A stretch of 64,000 bases of DNA from Phocaeicola vulgatus ATCC 8482 (lineage in GTDB: Bacteria; Bacteroidota; Bacteroidia; Bacteroidales; Bacteroidaceae), in assembly GCF_000012825.1 (NCBI RefSeq), contig NC_009614.1, positions 4,092,001 through 4,156,000 of the forward strand, in the 5' to 3' direction. Position 1 is the first letter of the stretch. Each line of letters opens with the position of its first letter. The notes beneath the pieces are model-generated. The model was not told the origin of the DNA. It ran no database searches and saw nothing but the letters and a program-made list of their open reading frames with translations. Both the position numbers and the translations under genes were made by a program. This document shows positions 45,945 through 56,459 of this stretch, piece after piece.

Positions 45945-48254
45945 ATGAAACATTATCTATATATACTTTTTCTTCTCTTTTTACTACTTCCTCCCATCCA
46001 TGCACAGAAAGTGGGACTGGTACTGAGCGGAGGAGGTGCCAAAGGCCTAACCCATATCGGCATTATCCGCGCATTAGAAGAAAACGGTATCCCCATAGAT
46101 TATATTGCAGGCACATCCATGGGAGCCATTGTCGGTTCACTTTATGCCATGGGCTATTCTCCCGATGAAATGGAGGCTTTACTCAAATCCGATGACTTCA
46201 AACGCTGGTATTCAGGTAATGTGGAAGAGAAATACATCTATTATTTCAAGAAAAATCCTCCAACACCCGAATTTATCAACATCCGTATCTCCTTAAAAGA
46301 CTCGCTGAAGAATGTCAAACCTCAGTTTTTGCCTACCAGCATTGTAGATCCCATTCAGATGAATATTGTATTTCTGCAATTATTCGGTCAGGCAACAGCT
46401 GCAAGCAAGGCCAATTTTGACAGCCTGTATATTCCCTTCCGCTGTATAGCTTCGGATGTGTACAACAAAAGACCACTGATATTGAAAAAAGGAGATCTGG
46501 GAGATGCCGTACGTGCCTCCATGAGTTTTCCTGCCATGTTCAAGCCTATCGAAATAGACTCGATACTGGCATACGACGGTGGCATTTACAATAATTTTCC
46601 AGTGAATGTAATGCGTGATACCTTCCATCCAGATATCATTATAGGAAGTGCCGTATCCGCCAATCCGGGCAAACCCAAGGAAGGTGACATTATGGGGCAA
46701 CTGGAAAATATGATTATGCAAAAGACAGATTACTCTTTACCCGATTCCCTCGGCATCCTCATGACTTTTAAATATGATGATGTCAATTTAATGGACTTCC
46801 AGCGCTTTGACGAGTTGCATGACATTGGTTATAAACGTGCCATAGAAATGATGGACTCCATAAAAAGCCGAATTCATCGAAGAATCACCCCCGAACAAGT
46901 GAAAGTTAAACGACTGGCCTATAAGAGCAATTTACCGGATTTCCGTTTCAAAAGAGTTAATATAACCGGTGCCAATGAACAGCAAAAGCAATATATACAA
47001 AAAGAGTTTCATGAAAACGACTCCGATGTTTTCACTATGGAGGATGTCAAACGAGCATATTTCCGTTTGTTGTCCGATAATATTATATCCGAAATCATTC
47101 CTCATGCCGTTTATAATGAGAAAGACCAAACCTACGACTTGAATCTTCAGGTCAAAATGGAGGCCAATCTCTCCGTTCGTGTCGGTGGAAACGTGTCTTC
47201 CAGTGGCTCCAATCAAGTCTATTTTGGTGCTTCTTATCAAAACTTGAACTATTATTCAAAAGAATTTAATTTTGACGGACAGTTAGGCCGGGTCTACAAT
47301 AATGTACAACTTGCAGCACGAATCGATTTTCCAACCAAACTGCCTACATCTTATAAATTCATAGCCTCGATCTCTACCTTCGATTATTTCAAAGAAGCCA
47401 AATTCTTTTCCAACAAAGACAATCCGGCTTTCAACAAGAAAAGGGAAGAGTTTGTAAAATTGAAGGTGTCATTACCGTTTCTAAGCCGTAAAAAAGCTGA
47501 ATTCGGTGTGGGTATAGCCCGTATGGAGGACAGGTACTTCCAAACCAATATCATCGACTTCAGCGAAACAAAACATGATGAAAGCACTTATTCTATCTTC
47601 GGAGGCTCTATCGTATTGGAAGGAAGTACCTTGAATGCCCGCCAATTTGCCACACAAGGAAGTCGTGAAAAAATGGCTGCACAAATTTTCACCGGCACAG
47701 AACATTTCAGATCCGGTATATCCAAAGTGACTAAAGGCACACCGGAGCCTTATAAAAAAGTACAATCCTGGCTTCAAGTTTCATATCAGAACGAAACATA
47801 CCATAAGGTAAGCCCTAAGTTTACTTTGGGAGCGTATCTGGAGGCATATTACTCATCCCGAAATTTCTCCAACAATTATACGGCTACATTAATGCAGGCA
47901 GGAGAATTCACTCCGACAGCCCATAGCAAAGTAACCTATAATGAGGCTTTCCGTGCTAATCAATATGCCGGAGTCGGCACCATGCCCATCTACCAGTTAA
48001 GCGAGTCTTTTCAATTACGCGGAGAATTTTATGGATTTATACCCATCTTTCCTATCAAGAAAGATGAATATGGACAAGCATATTACGGGAAAGCTTTCAC
48101 AAAATTCGAATATCTTGGAGAAATTTCATTAGTCTTTCAATTATCGTTCGGTTCTATCAGTGCCTATGTAAATCACTATAGCTCACCGTCTAACGATTGG
48201 AATGTAGGTTTAACACTAGGCTGGCAGCTGTTTAATTCCCGTTTCGTCGAATAA
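45945..48254 (+). CDS. patatin-POTRA-barrel outer-membrane phospholipase (PlpD-like)
   Basis: 769 residues from the ATG at 45945, after which a signal peptide runs to IHAQ. The patatin domain (about 22-300) has the oxyanion loop SGGGAKGLTHIG, nucleophile elbow GTSMG and catalytic DGG (AYDGGIYN). It is followed by a POTRA-like domain (about 320-405; FKRVNITGANEQQKQYIQKE) and a BamA-type beta barrel to the C-terminus. This order is that of type Vd autotransporters such as PlpD. It should be an esterase or phospholipase displayed at or released from the surface. An earlier ATG at 45831 would overlap the htpG terminator and promoter. Confidence 0.9.
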   Translation: MKHYLYILFLLFLLLPPIHAQKVGLVLSGGGAKGLTHIGIIRALEENGIPIDYIAGTSMGAIVGSLYAMGYSPDEMEALLKSDDFKRWYSGNVEEKYIYYFKKNPPTPEFINIRISLKDSLKNVKPQFLPTSIVDPIQMNIVFLQLFGQATAASKANFDSLYIPFRCIASDVYNKRPLILKKGDLGDAVRASMSFPAMFKPIEIDSILAYDGGIYNNFPVNVMRDTFHPDIIIGSAVSANPGKPKEGDIMGQLENMIMQKTDYSLPDSLGILMTFKYDDVNLMDFQRFDELHDIGYKRAIEMMDSIKSRIHRRITPEQVKVKRLAYKSNLPDFRFKRVNITGANEQQKQYIQKEFHENDSDVFTMEDVKRAYFRLLSDNIISEIIPHAVYNEKDQTYDLNLQVKMEANLSVRVGGNVSSSGSNQVYFGASYQNLNYYSKEFNFDGQLGRVYNNVQLAARIDFPTKLPTSYKFIASISTFDYFKEAKFFSNKDNPAFNKKREEFVKLKVSLPFLSRKKAEFGVGIARMEDRYFQTNIIDFSETKHDESTYSIFGGSIVLEGSTLNARQFATQGSREKMAAQIFTGTEHFRSGISKVTKGTPEPYKKVQSWLQVSYQNETYHKVSPKFTLGAYLEAYYSSRNFSNNYTATLMQAGEFTPTAHSKVTYNEAFRANQYAGVGTMPIYQLSESFQLRGEFYGFIPIFPIKKDEYGQAYYGKAFTKFEYLGEISLVFQLSFGSISAYVNHYSSPSNDWNVGLTLGWQLFNSRFVE

Positions 48255-48281
48255 TTTTTAGAAAAAAGTTTAGTAAAACGC

Positions 48282-48311
48282 TTGCATTTTCAAAAAAAGT
48301 CCGTATCTTTG
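48282..48311 (+). promoter_or_regulatory. promoter of the tRNA-Arg cluster
   Basis: TTG (48282-48284), 19 nt, TATCTTTG (48304-48311): a full Bacteroides promoter, about 30 nt before the first tRNA. Confidence 0.85.
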
Positions 48312-48342
48312 CACCCGTTAAAACGAAAGAACAATAAACAAT

Positions 48343-48416
48343 GGCCGCGTAGCTCAACTGAATAGAGTAGCTGACTACGGATCAGCCGGTTACAGGTTTG
48401 AATCCTGTCGCGGTCA
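48343..48416 (+). tRNA. tRNA-Arg(ACG), copy 1
   Basis: 74 nt with a full cloverleaf. Acceptor GGCCGCG pairs with CGCGGTC, the anticodon loop is CTACGGA (anticodon ACG), the T arm is ACAGG-TTTGAAT-CCTGT and the discriminator is A. CCA is not encoded. Confidence 0.97.
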
Positions 48417-48445
48417 CTACCAAAAAGTTCGATTAGTTTTACAAT

Positions 48446-48519
48446 GGCCGCGTAGCTCAACTGAATAGAGTAGCTGACTACGGATCAGCCGGTTACAGGT
48501 TTGAATCCTGTCGCGGTCA
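48446..48519 (+). tRNA. tRNA-Arg(ACG), copy 2
   Basis: Identical in sequence to copy 1, separated from it by 29 nt. Confidence 0.97.
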
Positions 48520-48539
48520 CTACTAAAATATTAAACAAC

Positions 48540-48613
48540 GGTCGCGTAGCTCAACTGAATAGAGTAGCTGACTACGGATCAGCCGGTTACAGGTTTGAAT
48601 CCTGTCGCGATCA
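48540..48613 (+). tRNA. tRNA-Arg(ACG), copy 3 with altered acceptor pair
   Basis: Same as copies 1 and 2 except that acceptor pair 3-70 is T-A instead of C-G (GGTCGCG with CGCGATC), a compensated double change. It is followed by a terminator. Confidence 0.97.
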
Positions 48614-48646
48614 CAAAAAAGACTATCTGAAAAGATAGTCTTTTTT
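48614..48646 (+). terminator. terminator of the tRNA-Arg cluster
   Basis: GACTATCT-GAAA-AGATAGTC flanked by A6 and T6; directly follows tRNA copy 3. Confidence 0.95.
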
Positions 48647-48772
48647 GTATTTTCTTGAGTCAGTCCAGAATTAGGATGGCTCAGTTTGAAAACGGAGGCT
48701 CAATTTTCAAACTTGGGGGAATTAGTTAGTTAAAACAAGCACTTGTTTTTTTAAAGACAAGACGTTTCAAAG

Positions 48773-48864
48773 GTTACTAACATACAGACCGACAGGTTAG
48801 TAACGTGTCGGGTAACATGTTACTAATGTATCAGGTGAAAGATTAGTAATGTTATGCGTGAAAG
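48773..48864. repeat. four degenerate 23-bp tandem repeats
   Basis: Units start at 48773, 48796, 48819 and 48842, exactly 23 bp apart. Each begins with RTTASTAAY (GTTACTAAC, GTTAGTAAC, GTTACTAAT, ATTAGTAAT), and several end in GTGAAAG or similar. A perfect 12-bp palindrome GTAACATGTTAC (48812-48823) spans units 2 and 3. It lies in a 370-bp non-coding interval between the tRNAs and dapA. The other parts of this interval hold nothing recognisable. Confidence 0.65.
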
Positions 48865-48915
48865 ATATAGAATCTTACAGGTATAACATATATATCAAAG
48901 AATGAACAGGTAGGC

Positions 48916-48959
48916 ATAAAAAAAGACTGGTGTTTTTTATATGAGAAGCACCAGTCTTA
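48916..48959 (-). terminator. terminator of dapA
   Basis: AAGACTGGTG pairs with CACCAGTCTT across a 16-nt loop. On the minus strand it is followed by a run of T. Confidence 0.85.
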
Positions 48960-48981
48960 TCTAATTAAAAAGATTCCTTTA

Positions 48982-49875
48982 TCAGCATTTTATTTTCAAT
49001 TCATTCAAAATAGCACGCATCTTTTCAAATGTTGTGATACGAGTCGGTACAAGCGGCAAACGCAATTTGTTTTCAATCAGCCCCATTACATTCAACATAG
49101 CCTTCACCCCAGCAGGGTTACCATCTACGAACAACAGGCTGAATAATTCCGTAAACTTATGATGAATAGTCAATGCATTTGCAAAATCACCCTGTAATGC
49201 CAAACGGGTCATACGGCTGAATTCACGCGGAAATGCATTACCGATAACCGAAATAACCCCTACAGCACCCAAAGTAATCAAAGGAAATGTAATACCATCA
49301 TCACCCGAAATCACATCAAAATTAGCCGGTTTATTCTTGATGATATCATCCATCTGAGTAATATTACCCGATGCCTCCTTGATAGCGATAATATTCTTGA
49401 AATCACGTGCCAAACGCAAGGTGGTCTCAGCAGTCATGTTCACACCAGTACGTCCCGGCACATTATAAAGAACCACAGGAAGATCCGTTGCTTCAGCAAT
49501 CGCTTTATAGTGTTGGTAAATACCTTCCTGAGAAGGTTTGTTATAATAAGGTACAGCAACAAGCACGGCATCAACTCCTGTCATATCATCATTTTTCAGC
49601 GTTTCCACAACAGCACGGGTACAGTTACTGCTAACCCCCAGCAGAATAGGAATACGTCCATTCACTCTTTCGATTATCAAACGTTTTATCTTGTCTTTTT
49701 CTTCTTTAGTCAAAGTTGGGGTTTCAGCCGTGGTTCCCAACACGCATAAAAAGTCTGTTCCATTTTGAAGCTGGTAATCAACCAGACGAAGTAACGCATC
49801 ATAATCAACGCTGTCATCTTCCTTGAAAGGAGTAATCAACGCTACTCCCATGCCTTTTAATCTTGTCTGTATCAT
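48982..49875 (-). CDS. dapA: 4-hydroxy-tetrahydrodipicolinate synthase
   Basis: 297 residues of the TIM-barrel class I aldolase family. The Schiff-base lysine is in IAIKEASGN (about residue 166), the catalytic tyrosine in VLYNVPGRTG, and the pyruvate-binding TTAE loop near residue 48. It condenses pyruvate with aspartate semialdehyde at the start of the lysine and meso-diaminopimelate pathway. Single gene. Confidence 0.97.
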   Translation of the reverse strand: MIQTRLKGMGVALITPFKEDDSVDYDALLRLVDYQLQNGTDFLCVLGTTAETPTLTKEEKDKIKRLIIERVNGRIPILLGVSSNCTRAVVETLKNDDMTGVDAVLVAVPYYNKPSQEGIYQHYKAIAEATDLPVVLYNVPGRTGVNMTAETTLRLARDFKNIIAIKEASGNITQMDDIIKNKPANFDVISGDDGITFPLITLGAVGVISVIGNAFPREFSRMTRLALQGDFANALTIHHKFTELFSLLFVDGNPAGVKAMLNVMGLIENKLRLPLVPTRITTFEKMRAILNELKIKC

Positions 49876-49976
49876 AAATGAATTATAAATTCTTATTTAA
49901 TAGCCTACAAAAGTACGAATATTTTCTATTTTAGCGATAAAAATCACACTATTTTTACTTTATACTCGCTAAAAAG

Positions 49977-52004
<2,028 letters not shown>

Positions 52005-52048
52005 CTATTTTTTGAATGAAAAACACCTTCCGACAAAGAGGAATTTGC

Positions 52049-52056
52049 TACTTTTG
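52049..52056 (+). promoter_or_regulatory. -7 box of trmD
   Basis: TACTTTTG matches TAnnTTTG and ends 16 nt before the start codon, implying a leader of only about ten nucleotides. Confidence 0.55.
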
Positions 52057-52072
52057 CAAAAAATAACCGAAT

Positions 52073-52747
52073 ATGAGAATAGACATCATTACCGTTTTAC
52101 CCGAGATGCTGGAAGGCTTCTTTAACTGCTCTATCATGAGCCGTGCGCAGAAAAAAGGAATTGCAGAAATACATATACATAACCTGCGTGATTATGCATA
52201 CGACCGTTATCGCAAAGTAGACGATTATCCCTTCGGTGGATTTGCCGGTATGGTGATGAAGATTGAACCGATAGACCGATGCATCTCAGCTTTGAAAGCA
52301 GAACGCGAGTATGACGAAATAATATTTACATCTCCAGATGGAGAGCAGTTTAACCAGCCGATGGCCAACTCACTTTCACTCGCAAAGAATTTAATTATTC
52401 TATGTGGCCATTTTAAGGGTATAGACTATAGAATACGTGAACATTTCATTACGAAAGAAATCAGTATCGGTGATTATGTTTTGACAGGTGGAGAGTTGGC
52501 TGCCGCCGTTATTGCCGATGCCGTAGTTCGTATTATTCCCGGGGTCATTTCTGACGAACAATCGGCATTGTCCGATTCTTTTCAAGACAATCTGTTAGCT
52601 GCTCCTGTATACACTCGTCCTGCAGAATACAAAGGATGGCAAGTTCCCGATGTGTTGTTATCCGGACACGAGGCAAAGATTAAAGAATGGGAACTTCAGC
52701 AGTCATTAGAAAGGACACAGCGGCTAAGACCCGATTTGTTGAAATAA
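52073..52747 (+). CDS. trmD: tRNA (guanine37-N1)-methyltransferase
   Basis: 224 residues of the SPOUT class. The trefoil-knot SAM site is formed by [12 protein letters not shown] and [15 protein letters not shown]. It methylates G37 of tRNAs reading CNN codons, preventing frameshifts. It is not in the usual rpsP-rimM-trmD-rplS group here but single, with its own terminator. Confidence 0.97.
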
Positions 52748-52765
52748 AAAATATATATAAATAAT

Positions 52766-52809
52766 AAAGAGGTAAAAGCCATGTTCGTCATAGGGCTTTT
52801 ACCTCTTTT
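52766..52809 (+). terminator. terminator of trmD
   Basis: AAGAGGTAAAAGCC pairs with GGCTTTTACCTCTT around a loop, followed by T-rich sequence. Confidence 0.9.
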
Positions 52810-53037
52810 CTTTTGCTTATATCATATCCGAAAAGATGTTCTCTCCTTAAGTGTAATCTAAGTTCATCTTCCTTTCCCTTATATATTAATAAAGCTTTTT
52901 CAAGTGTTTTTCTACTCCGTTTTTTCAAAAACAAGCCATTTCATCGAAAAAAAATAATTGAAGTTATCATTTTATACCCATATAACAAGTTGCAACGGCA
53001 ACCATTTTCATACTCATTCCATCTAGAGAAGGTTATA
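52810..53037. other. gene-less stretch between convergent trmD and pyrD
   Basis: AT-rich and T-rich. The one open frame in it has no recognisable features, and no structure is seen apart from the two flanking terminators. Confidence 0.4.
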
Positions 53038-53094
53038 AAAAAAGCCCTGCAAGAGATGCTTCAATTTATTCATCTACACTCTCGCAGGGCTATA
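53038..53094 (-). terminator. terminator of the pyrK-pyrD operon
   Basis: A 13-bp stem with one mismatch (53043-53055 with 53079-53091, outer part AGCCCTGC/GCAGGGCT). On the minus strand it is followed by seven T. Confidence 0.85.
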
Positions 53095-53112
53095 ATTTAA
53101 AAGATAAAATTT

Positions 53113-54024
53113 TCAGACTTCCAAAGCACCTATTATATCTTTTACAGATGTATATCCATGACGTTCCAAATAGTCATTTATTCCTTCTGAAACTTTGACA
53201 GTAATAGCTGGATCTATGAAGTTGGCAGTACCTATCTGTATTGCGGTGGCACCTGCTAGCATAAACTCCACAGCATCCTTCCATCCCATGATACCCCCTA
53301 GTCCAATGACAGGAATATTTACTGCTTTAGCGACTTGCCATACCATACGCAATGCAATTGGTTTTACCGCTGCACCACTCATGCCGCCGGTAATAGTGGA
53401 AAGTACAGGCCTACGCTTTTCAGCATCGACAGCCATCCCCAGCAGGGTATTGATCAGAGATACACTGTCCGCACCGGAAGCCTCGGCCGCACGTGCTATT
53501 TCTGTGATGTCTGTCACATTGGGAGATAATTTTACGATCAGCGTCTTTTTATATACATTACGTACAGCTTTTACAACCTCGGAACATCCGCATGCGGAGA
53601 CCCCGAAGGCCATACCACCCTGCTTTACATTAGGGCATGAAATATTCAATTCTATAGCGGGAATATGATCCAGATCATTGATGATCTCGGCAGTCTTCAC
53701 ATAATCCTCTACAGCAGATCCGGATACATTAACGATCATATTAGTATGAATATCCCTTATCTGCGGATAGATATGTTCAACAAAATAATCCACCCCTTTA
53801 TTCTGTAACCCTACCGCATTAAGCATCCCCATAGGGGTTTCTGCCATGCGTGGGTAAGGATTACCCTCACGATGATGAAGGGTAGTCCCTTTTACAATGA
53901 TACCACCAATCTTTTCGAGGTCTACAAAATCCTCAAACTCTTTTCCGTATCCAAAGGTACCCGATGCTGTCATAACCGGGTTACAAAGCTTTAAATCGCC
54001 GATATTTACGCTTAAATCTGCCAT
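53113..54024 (-). CDS. pyrD: dihydroorotate dehydrogenase B, catalytic subunit
   Basis: 303 residues of the class 1B enzyme: an FMN-binding TIM barrel with TASGTFGYG at the start, the active-site cysteine loop [11 protein letters not shown], and the C-terminal phosphate site [14 protein letters not shown]. It oxidises dihydroorotate to orotate, passing electrons through PyrK to NAD. Overlaps pyrK by 13 nt. Confidence 0.96.
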   Translation of the reverse strand: MADLSVNIGDLKLCNPVMTASGTFGYGKEFEDFVDLEKIGGIIVKGTTLHHREGNPYPRMAETPMGMLNAVGLQNKGVDYFVEHIYPQIRDIHTNMIVNVSGSAVEDYVKTAEIINDLDHIPAIELNISCPNVKQGGMAFGVSACGCSEVVKAVRNVYKKTLIVKLSPNVTDITEIARAAEASGADSVSLINTLLGMAVDAEKRRPVLSTITGGMSGAAVKPIALRMVWQVAKAVNIPVIGLGGIMGWKDAVEFMLAGATAIQIGTANFIDPAITVKVSEGINDYLERHGYTSVKDIIGALEV

Positions 54025-54791
54025 AATAGTTTCTTTATATTAAATACAGGACCCTCTTTACAAACACACAAATGCCCTTCGTCCGTGTTCTCCACACAGC
54101 ATAAGCATGCACCGACACCACAAGCCATCCTATTTTCCAGTGAAACCTCACATTCTATTCCATGAGCTTTGGCGTATTTAGCTACCGAAACCATCATGGG
54201 TTTTGGACCACAGGTGTATATCATATCAAACCGGTCTGTATGCAAGACGCTATGCTGTGTCACATAACCTTTCTCGCCCATACTTCCATCTTCAGTCGTT
54301 GTATACACCTCACCTAATTTCTCAAAATTTTCCAACTGTAACAGGTCTTTGGATGAACGTGCGCCTAGCAGGAAAGCAGGCGTACATCCCATTTTTACCA
54401 ACTCTGCACCAAGCATCAACATCGGGGCGGTACCCACACCACCGCCAACCAGTAACGGCTTTACCTTTGTCACGTTCCGAGGCATTGTAAATCCATTGCC
54501 GAGAGGCATCACCACATTAACAATATCTCCTTGTTTCACAGTGGCTAGTTTGCGAGTGCCATCGCCAACTAATTGCACCAGGAACCAAACTTCATTGGTT
54601 GTTTTATCCACATAATTAATAGAAATAGGACGGCGGAGAAAAGTAGTATTGGAACCGTCTATACGTATCTCAGCAAACTGGCCCGGCAGCATCTCGGGCA
54701 ATGGGTTGGCATGAGTCAATTTTATCAGAACATAATTGGCATGCAATTTGATGTTCTGTGTAACCACAAGGTCTAAAATATATTTTTTCAT
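54012..54791 (-). CDS. pyrK: dihydroorotate dehydrogenase B, electron-transfer subunit
   Basis: 259 residues from the ATG at 54791 ([20 protein letters not shown]). A ferredoxin-reductase-type FAD domain has FLRRPISI, an NAD-binding part has [12 protein letters not shown], and four cysteines for a 2Fe-2S cluster lie in [11 protein letters not shown] and LCVC. It receives electrons from PyrD. The frame extends upstream to a TTG within the promoter dyad, which is not a credible start. Confidence 0.95.
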   Translation of the reverse strand: MKKYILDLVVTQNIKLHANYVLIKLTHANPLPEMLPGQFAEIRIDGSNTTFLRRPISINYVDKTTNEVWFLVQLVGDGTRKLATVKQGDIVNVVMPLGNGFTMPRNVTKVKPLLVGGGVGTAPMLMLGAELVKMGCTPAFLLGARSSKDLLQLENFEKLGEVYTTTEDGSMGEKGYVTQHSVLHTDRFDMIYTCGPKPMMVSVAKYAKAHGIECEVSLENRMACGVGACLCCVENTDEGHLCVCKEGPVFNIKKLLWQI

Positions 54792-54800
54792 GAAATAAAA

Positions 54801-54845
54801 TTGGGTAAATTCGTTTTCTATGCAAAGATACACGAATTTACCCAA
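54801..54845 (-). promoter_or_regulatory. pyrK-pyrD promoter inside a perfect 14-bp dyad
   Basis: TTGGGTAAATTCGT (54801-54814) and its exact complement ACGAATTTACCCAA (54832-54845) bracket a 17-nt spacer. On the minus strand the spacer contains TATCTTTG (54823-54830), a -7 box. A protein bound to this dyad would cover the promoter. Confidence 0.65.
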
Positions 54846-54884
54846 ATCTTATTCTGCCAACCGGCATTTTAGTGGATTCCCACC

Positions 54885-55337
54885 CTAATTTTCAGGTTTG
54901 AACGTTTCATAAGTCCCATTATCAAAGAATATTCTTATTTCAGTGATTTTTTTGGCAGGTACTTCCACATACTTAATTTCCTCACGCACAATCTCTTTAG
55001 GAGAATAAAGCGGTGTTTTAACCTCATTTTCCTTGCGATATTCCGGAGAAGCCGGACGTTCGGGCGTAAATAATGAATTCTCGTCAAACAAAGAAGGCGT
55101 ATAATGAATGTTATTGTCTGAATCAACATCCGTTTCCATTTGTCCTTCACCATAGAGTAACCAGTCTAAGCTGATATAGTCACACGCCTTGTGTATTTTC
55201 ATGACGACTTCTAGGCTAGGATTGTTCCTGCCACTAAGAATATGGGAAAGAGAGGAAGGTGAAATTCCAATCTTCTCTGCAAATTGAGCTGCAGTCATAT
55301 CTTCTTTCTGGATTATTTGAGCGATTCTTTCCTTCAT
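54885..55337 (-). CDS. XRE-family transcriptional regulator
   Basis: 150 residues. An N-terminal lambda-repressor-type HTH (AAQFAEKIGISPSSLSHILS, then GRNNPSLEVVMKI) covers about residues 17-50. The rest is a variable region with no recognised effector domain, ending in a strand-like stretch YVEVPAKKITEIRIFFDNGT. Single gene with three copies of TTACAAAAGTAA-like sites in its upstream region. Confidence 0.85.
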   Translation of the reverse strand: MKERIAQIIQKEDMTAAQFAEKIGISPSSLSHILSGRNNPSLEVVMKIHKACDYISLDWLLYGEGQMETDVDSDNNIHYTPSLFDENSLFTPERPASPEYRKENEVKTPLYSPKEIVREEIKYVEVPAKKITEIRIFFDNGTYETFKPEN

Positions 55338-55435
55338 TTACAAAAGTATAAGGCAAAATTTACAGATACAAAAGTAATTAATATAATTCATAAATGCAAA
55401 TTTACAATATAAAAATGTATATATTACAAAAGTAA
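55338..55435 (-). promoter_or_regulatory. three TTACAAAAGTAA-like sites upstream of the XRE gene
   Basis: Sites at 55338-55349, 55366-55377 and 55424-55435. Each reads TACTTTTG on the minus strand, so each also contains a -7 box. The half-site symmetry TTAC-N4-GTAA is what an XRE dimer would bind, suggesting self-control or several overlapping promoters. Confidence 0.5.
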
Positions 55436-56399
55436 ATAGACGGTGTATCGTTGGAAATAAATTAAGATTTACACACGTAAACCACTCCTAAAAACACCAT
55501 AATTACCACTTTAACTATAAGTATATAAAATACTGATTATCTATAATATACTCACAGAAAAAAACAATATATTTACAAACAAACATGACTATATAAGCAA
55601 ATAAAATGCATACAAGTTATCAATAGCTTTATCAATAAGATGTAAAACTTTGGTTTATAATATATTATTGTAATAAAATAAGGGATAAATAATTATTCAT
55701 ACACATTTATATATGTAATATTCACTCTTGACCACCATCCTGTTTATATTTGTAACATTCACATTACTAAATCTGTAAAACTTATAAAACCTTCTATATT
55801 AAGAGGGTTTACAGGTGTAATGTTACAAAATTAAATTATAATTATTTCCAACAGTAAATTTCATCTGTTTTATGATCCAACTTGATCCTATGAATATTTT
55901 GTTTTCCTATTTTACAAGTCAATGTATTTTTCATGGTAAAACCCATCCAAGTTTTAACCCATCTTCGCTTTATGGAATCCATGGATAGTGAGAATCATGG
56001 AAGGCACGATAAGAGAACAAAGTATAGATTCAAAATTTTAAAATAGCGTATGGAACTTACAAAAATAAATGGTAGCTATTTGCTCACTTCATCTGCATTC
56101 TTTCACATCCCCATTCTTCTATTCATTTTACTCCGAAAAGGCAAAATACTACCATATTCATGTACTAACGGACATTCTCTTTAAAATACACGATTCTAAG
56201 AAGGCGAAAAATGCTCTATCAATCTAGGAATAAGCGAGTTAATACTATTTTTCTCATCATCCATCTCTCATCATCTAGAAAAATAGAGAACAAAAGCATA
56301 ACTTATAGCATTAAATGAGATAATAACAGAAGCATGAATGTAAAATATTATTCTCAATTGAGCCATCAACAGAATTTCTGCTGAGAGAAAGGATAAAAG
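55436..56399. other. 0.96-kb AT-rich gene-less stretch
   Basis: No frame longer than about 45 codons with sensible composition. Many TTACA and TATAATAT runs in the first half, a slightly more mixed composition in the second. Possibly a degraded locus or a region with an unrecognised RNA. Confidence 0.4.
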
Positions 56400-56401
56400 A
56401 A

Positions 56402-56432
56402 TCCCGACACTTAAAAAATAAAAGCATCGGGA
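56402..56432 (-). terminator. weak terminator after holA
   Basis: TCCCGA and TCGGGA form a 6-bp stem with a long AT loop. On the minus strand a T-rich stretch follows. Confidence 0.5.
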
Positions 56433-56459
56433 CATCGGAATCTTACTTGACCCTGTTAA

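Noticed and set aside
48343..48613. tRNA-Arg cluster as a phage attachment site
   Set aside because: No integrase gene and no partial tRNA copy was seen nearby.
48773..48864. CRISPR array
   Set aside because: The period is 23 bp with no separate spacers and degenerate units, and no cas genes are near.
52813..53100. 95-residue frame after trmD
   Set aside because: AT-rich, no recognisable features, and its end runs into the pyrD terminator stem.
56050..56184. 44-residue frame in the gene-less stretch
   Set aside because: No ribosome site and no conserved pattern; expected by chance in this interval.
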